From NCBI GenBank assembly GCA_014763615.1, contig JACXVB010000010.1, positions 40,276 to 104,275 on the forward strand: DNA of 64,000 nucleotides, written 5' to 3'. Below the pieces are notes generated by a model. It did no database searches. It saw only the letters and a program-made list of their open reading frames with translations, and had not been told where the DNA came from. The translations under genes were made by a program, and so were the position numbers. Below, in pieces: positions 63,911-64,000 of this stretch (position 1 is its first letter; each line of letters begins with the position of its first letter). The DNA comes from Sphingobacteriales bacterium (GTDB lineage: Bacteria > Bacteroidota > Bacteroidia > Sphingobacteriales > Sphingobacteriaceae).

Positions 63911-64000
63911 TCAAGTAATAAACGCAACTTTCAGATTATAAAATTAGCCATAAAAACTTGATAAGGAGTTTTAAAGTTTAATGTTTTTCTTGGTCTGTTA
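63911..64000 (-). mobile_element. IS30-family transposase, C-terminal end (partial)
   Basis: Cut by the window edge. The minus-strand reading NRPRKTLNFKTPYQVF matches the C-terminal NRPRK.L...TP..VF signature of IS30-type transposases. The open frame stops at 63931 (TGA), but the family's usual LKVAF-T end continues in another frame to a TGA at 63911, so a 1-nt deletion near the end is likely. The rest of the element lies to the right. Confidence 0.72.

Overview
The window is low-GC DNA from a member of the Bacteroidota, most likely near the Sphingobacteriaceae (the family level is inference). The evidence is the recurring Bacteroidota-type promoter (-33 TTG or TTTG, about 19-20 nt, then TAnnTTTG) in front of rpsL, rplC, infA, rpsF and tRNA-Phe, a C-terminal type IX secretion signal on a secreted enzyme, DUF3494 and OmpA surface proteins, and zinc-independent forms of L36 and S14.

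Layout. 0.4-6.1 kb: an OmpA-like outer-membrane protein, a DUF3494 lipoprotein with four B-type repeats, an AraC-type regulator and a frameshifted small membrane protein, all on the minus strand. 6.4-28.0 kb: the main ribosomal protein block on the plus strand (rpsL-rpsG-fusA-rpsJ, then rplC to rplQ with secY, map, infA and rpoA). It is interrupted between rpsJ and rplC by a terminator, a self-inhibited HTH-Fic gene, a TYR1-like prephenate dehydrogenase and a new promoter. 28.2-33.6 kb: an AT-rich accessory stretch with a VapC-type toxin pair, an EamA transporter and unassigned lipoproteins and membrane proteins. 33.8-38.4 kb: rpsF-rpsR-rplI, mtgA, a PAS-LuxR regulator, a PnuC transporter and small unknown genes. 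38.5-41.1 kb: an Fe-S oxidoreductase pair and tRNA-Phe. 41.5-48.3 kb: rhodanese, Dps and DUF2892 genes, two secreted glycan enzymes (one GH31) and a small HAD protein.

48.4-53.4 kb is the most unusual region. Four units, all with genes on the minus strand (an MFS transporter fused to a rhodanese, a HigBA pair, an unknown secreted protein, a second HigBA pair), are each bounded by their own 14-16 bp terminal inverted repeat that begins GTT and ends AAC. They are separated by 72-118 bp spacers holding imperfect palindromes. This is the layout of an integron-type gene-cassette array with attC-like sites but no integrase in view. An ORF-less group II intron sits exactly at the GTT of one of these sites, in the orientation opposite to the cassette genes.

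53.4-63.8 kb: an iteron-like repeat, a short ssb, prfC, and a sulfur module (Crp/Fnr regulator, TauE/SafE exporter, DUF2892, ICMT-like protein, CstB-like persulfide dioxygenase with pseudo-rhodanese and rhodanese domains, peroxiredoxin, rhodanese, universal stress protein). Two promoters there carry GTGAC-N4-GTCAC at an identical distance from the -7 element. A one-mismatch version lies at the same distance in front of the MFS-rhodanese cassette gene. The window ends in an outer-membrane barrel gene and the tail of an IS30-type transposase.
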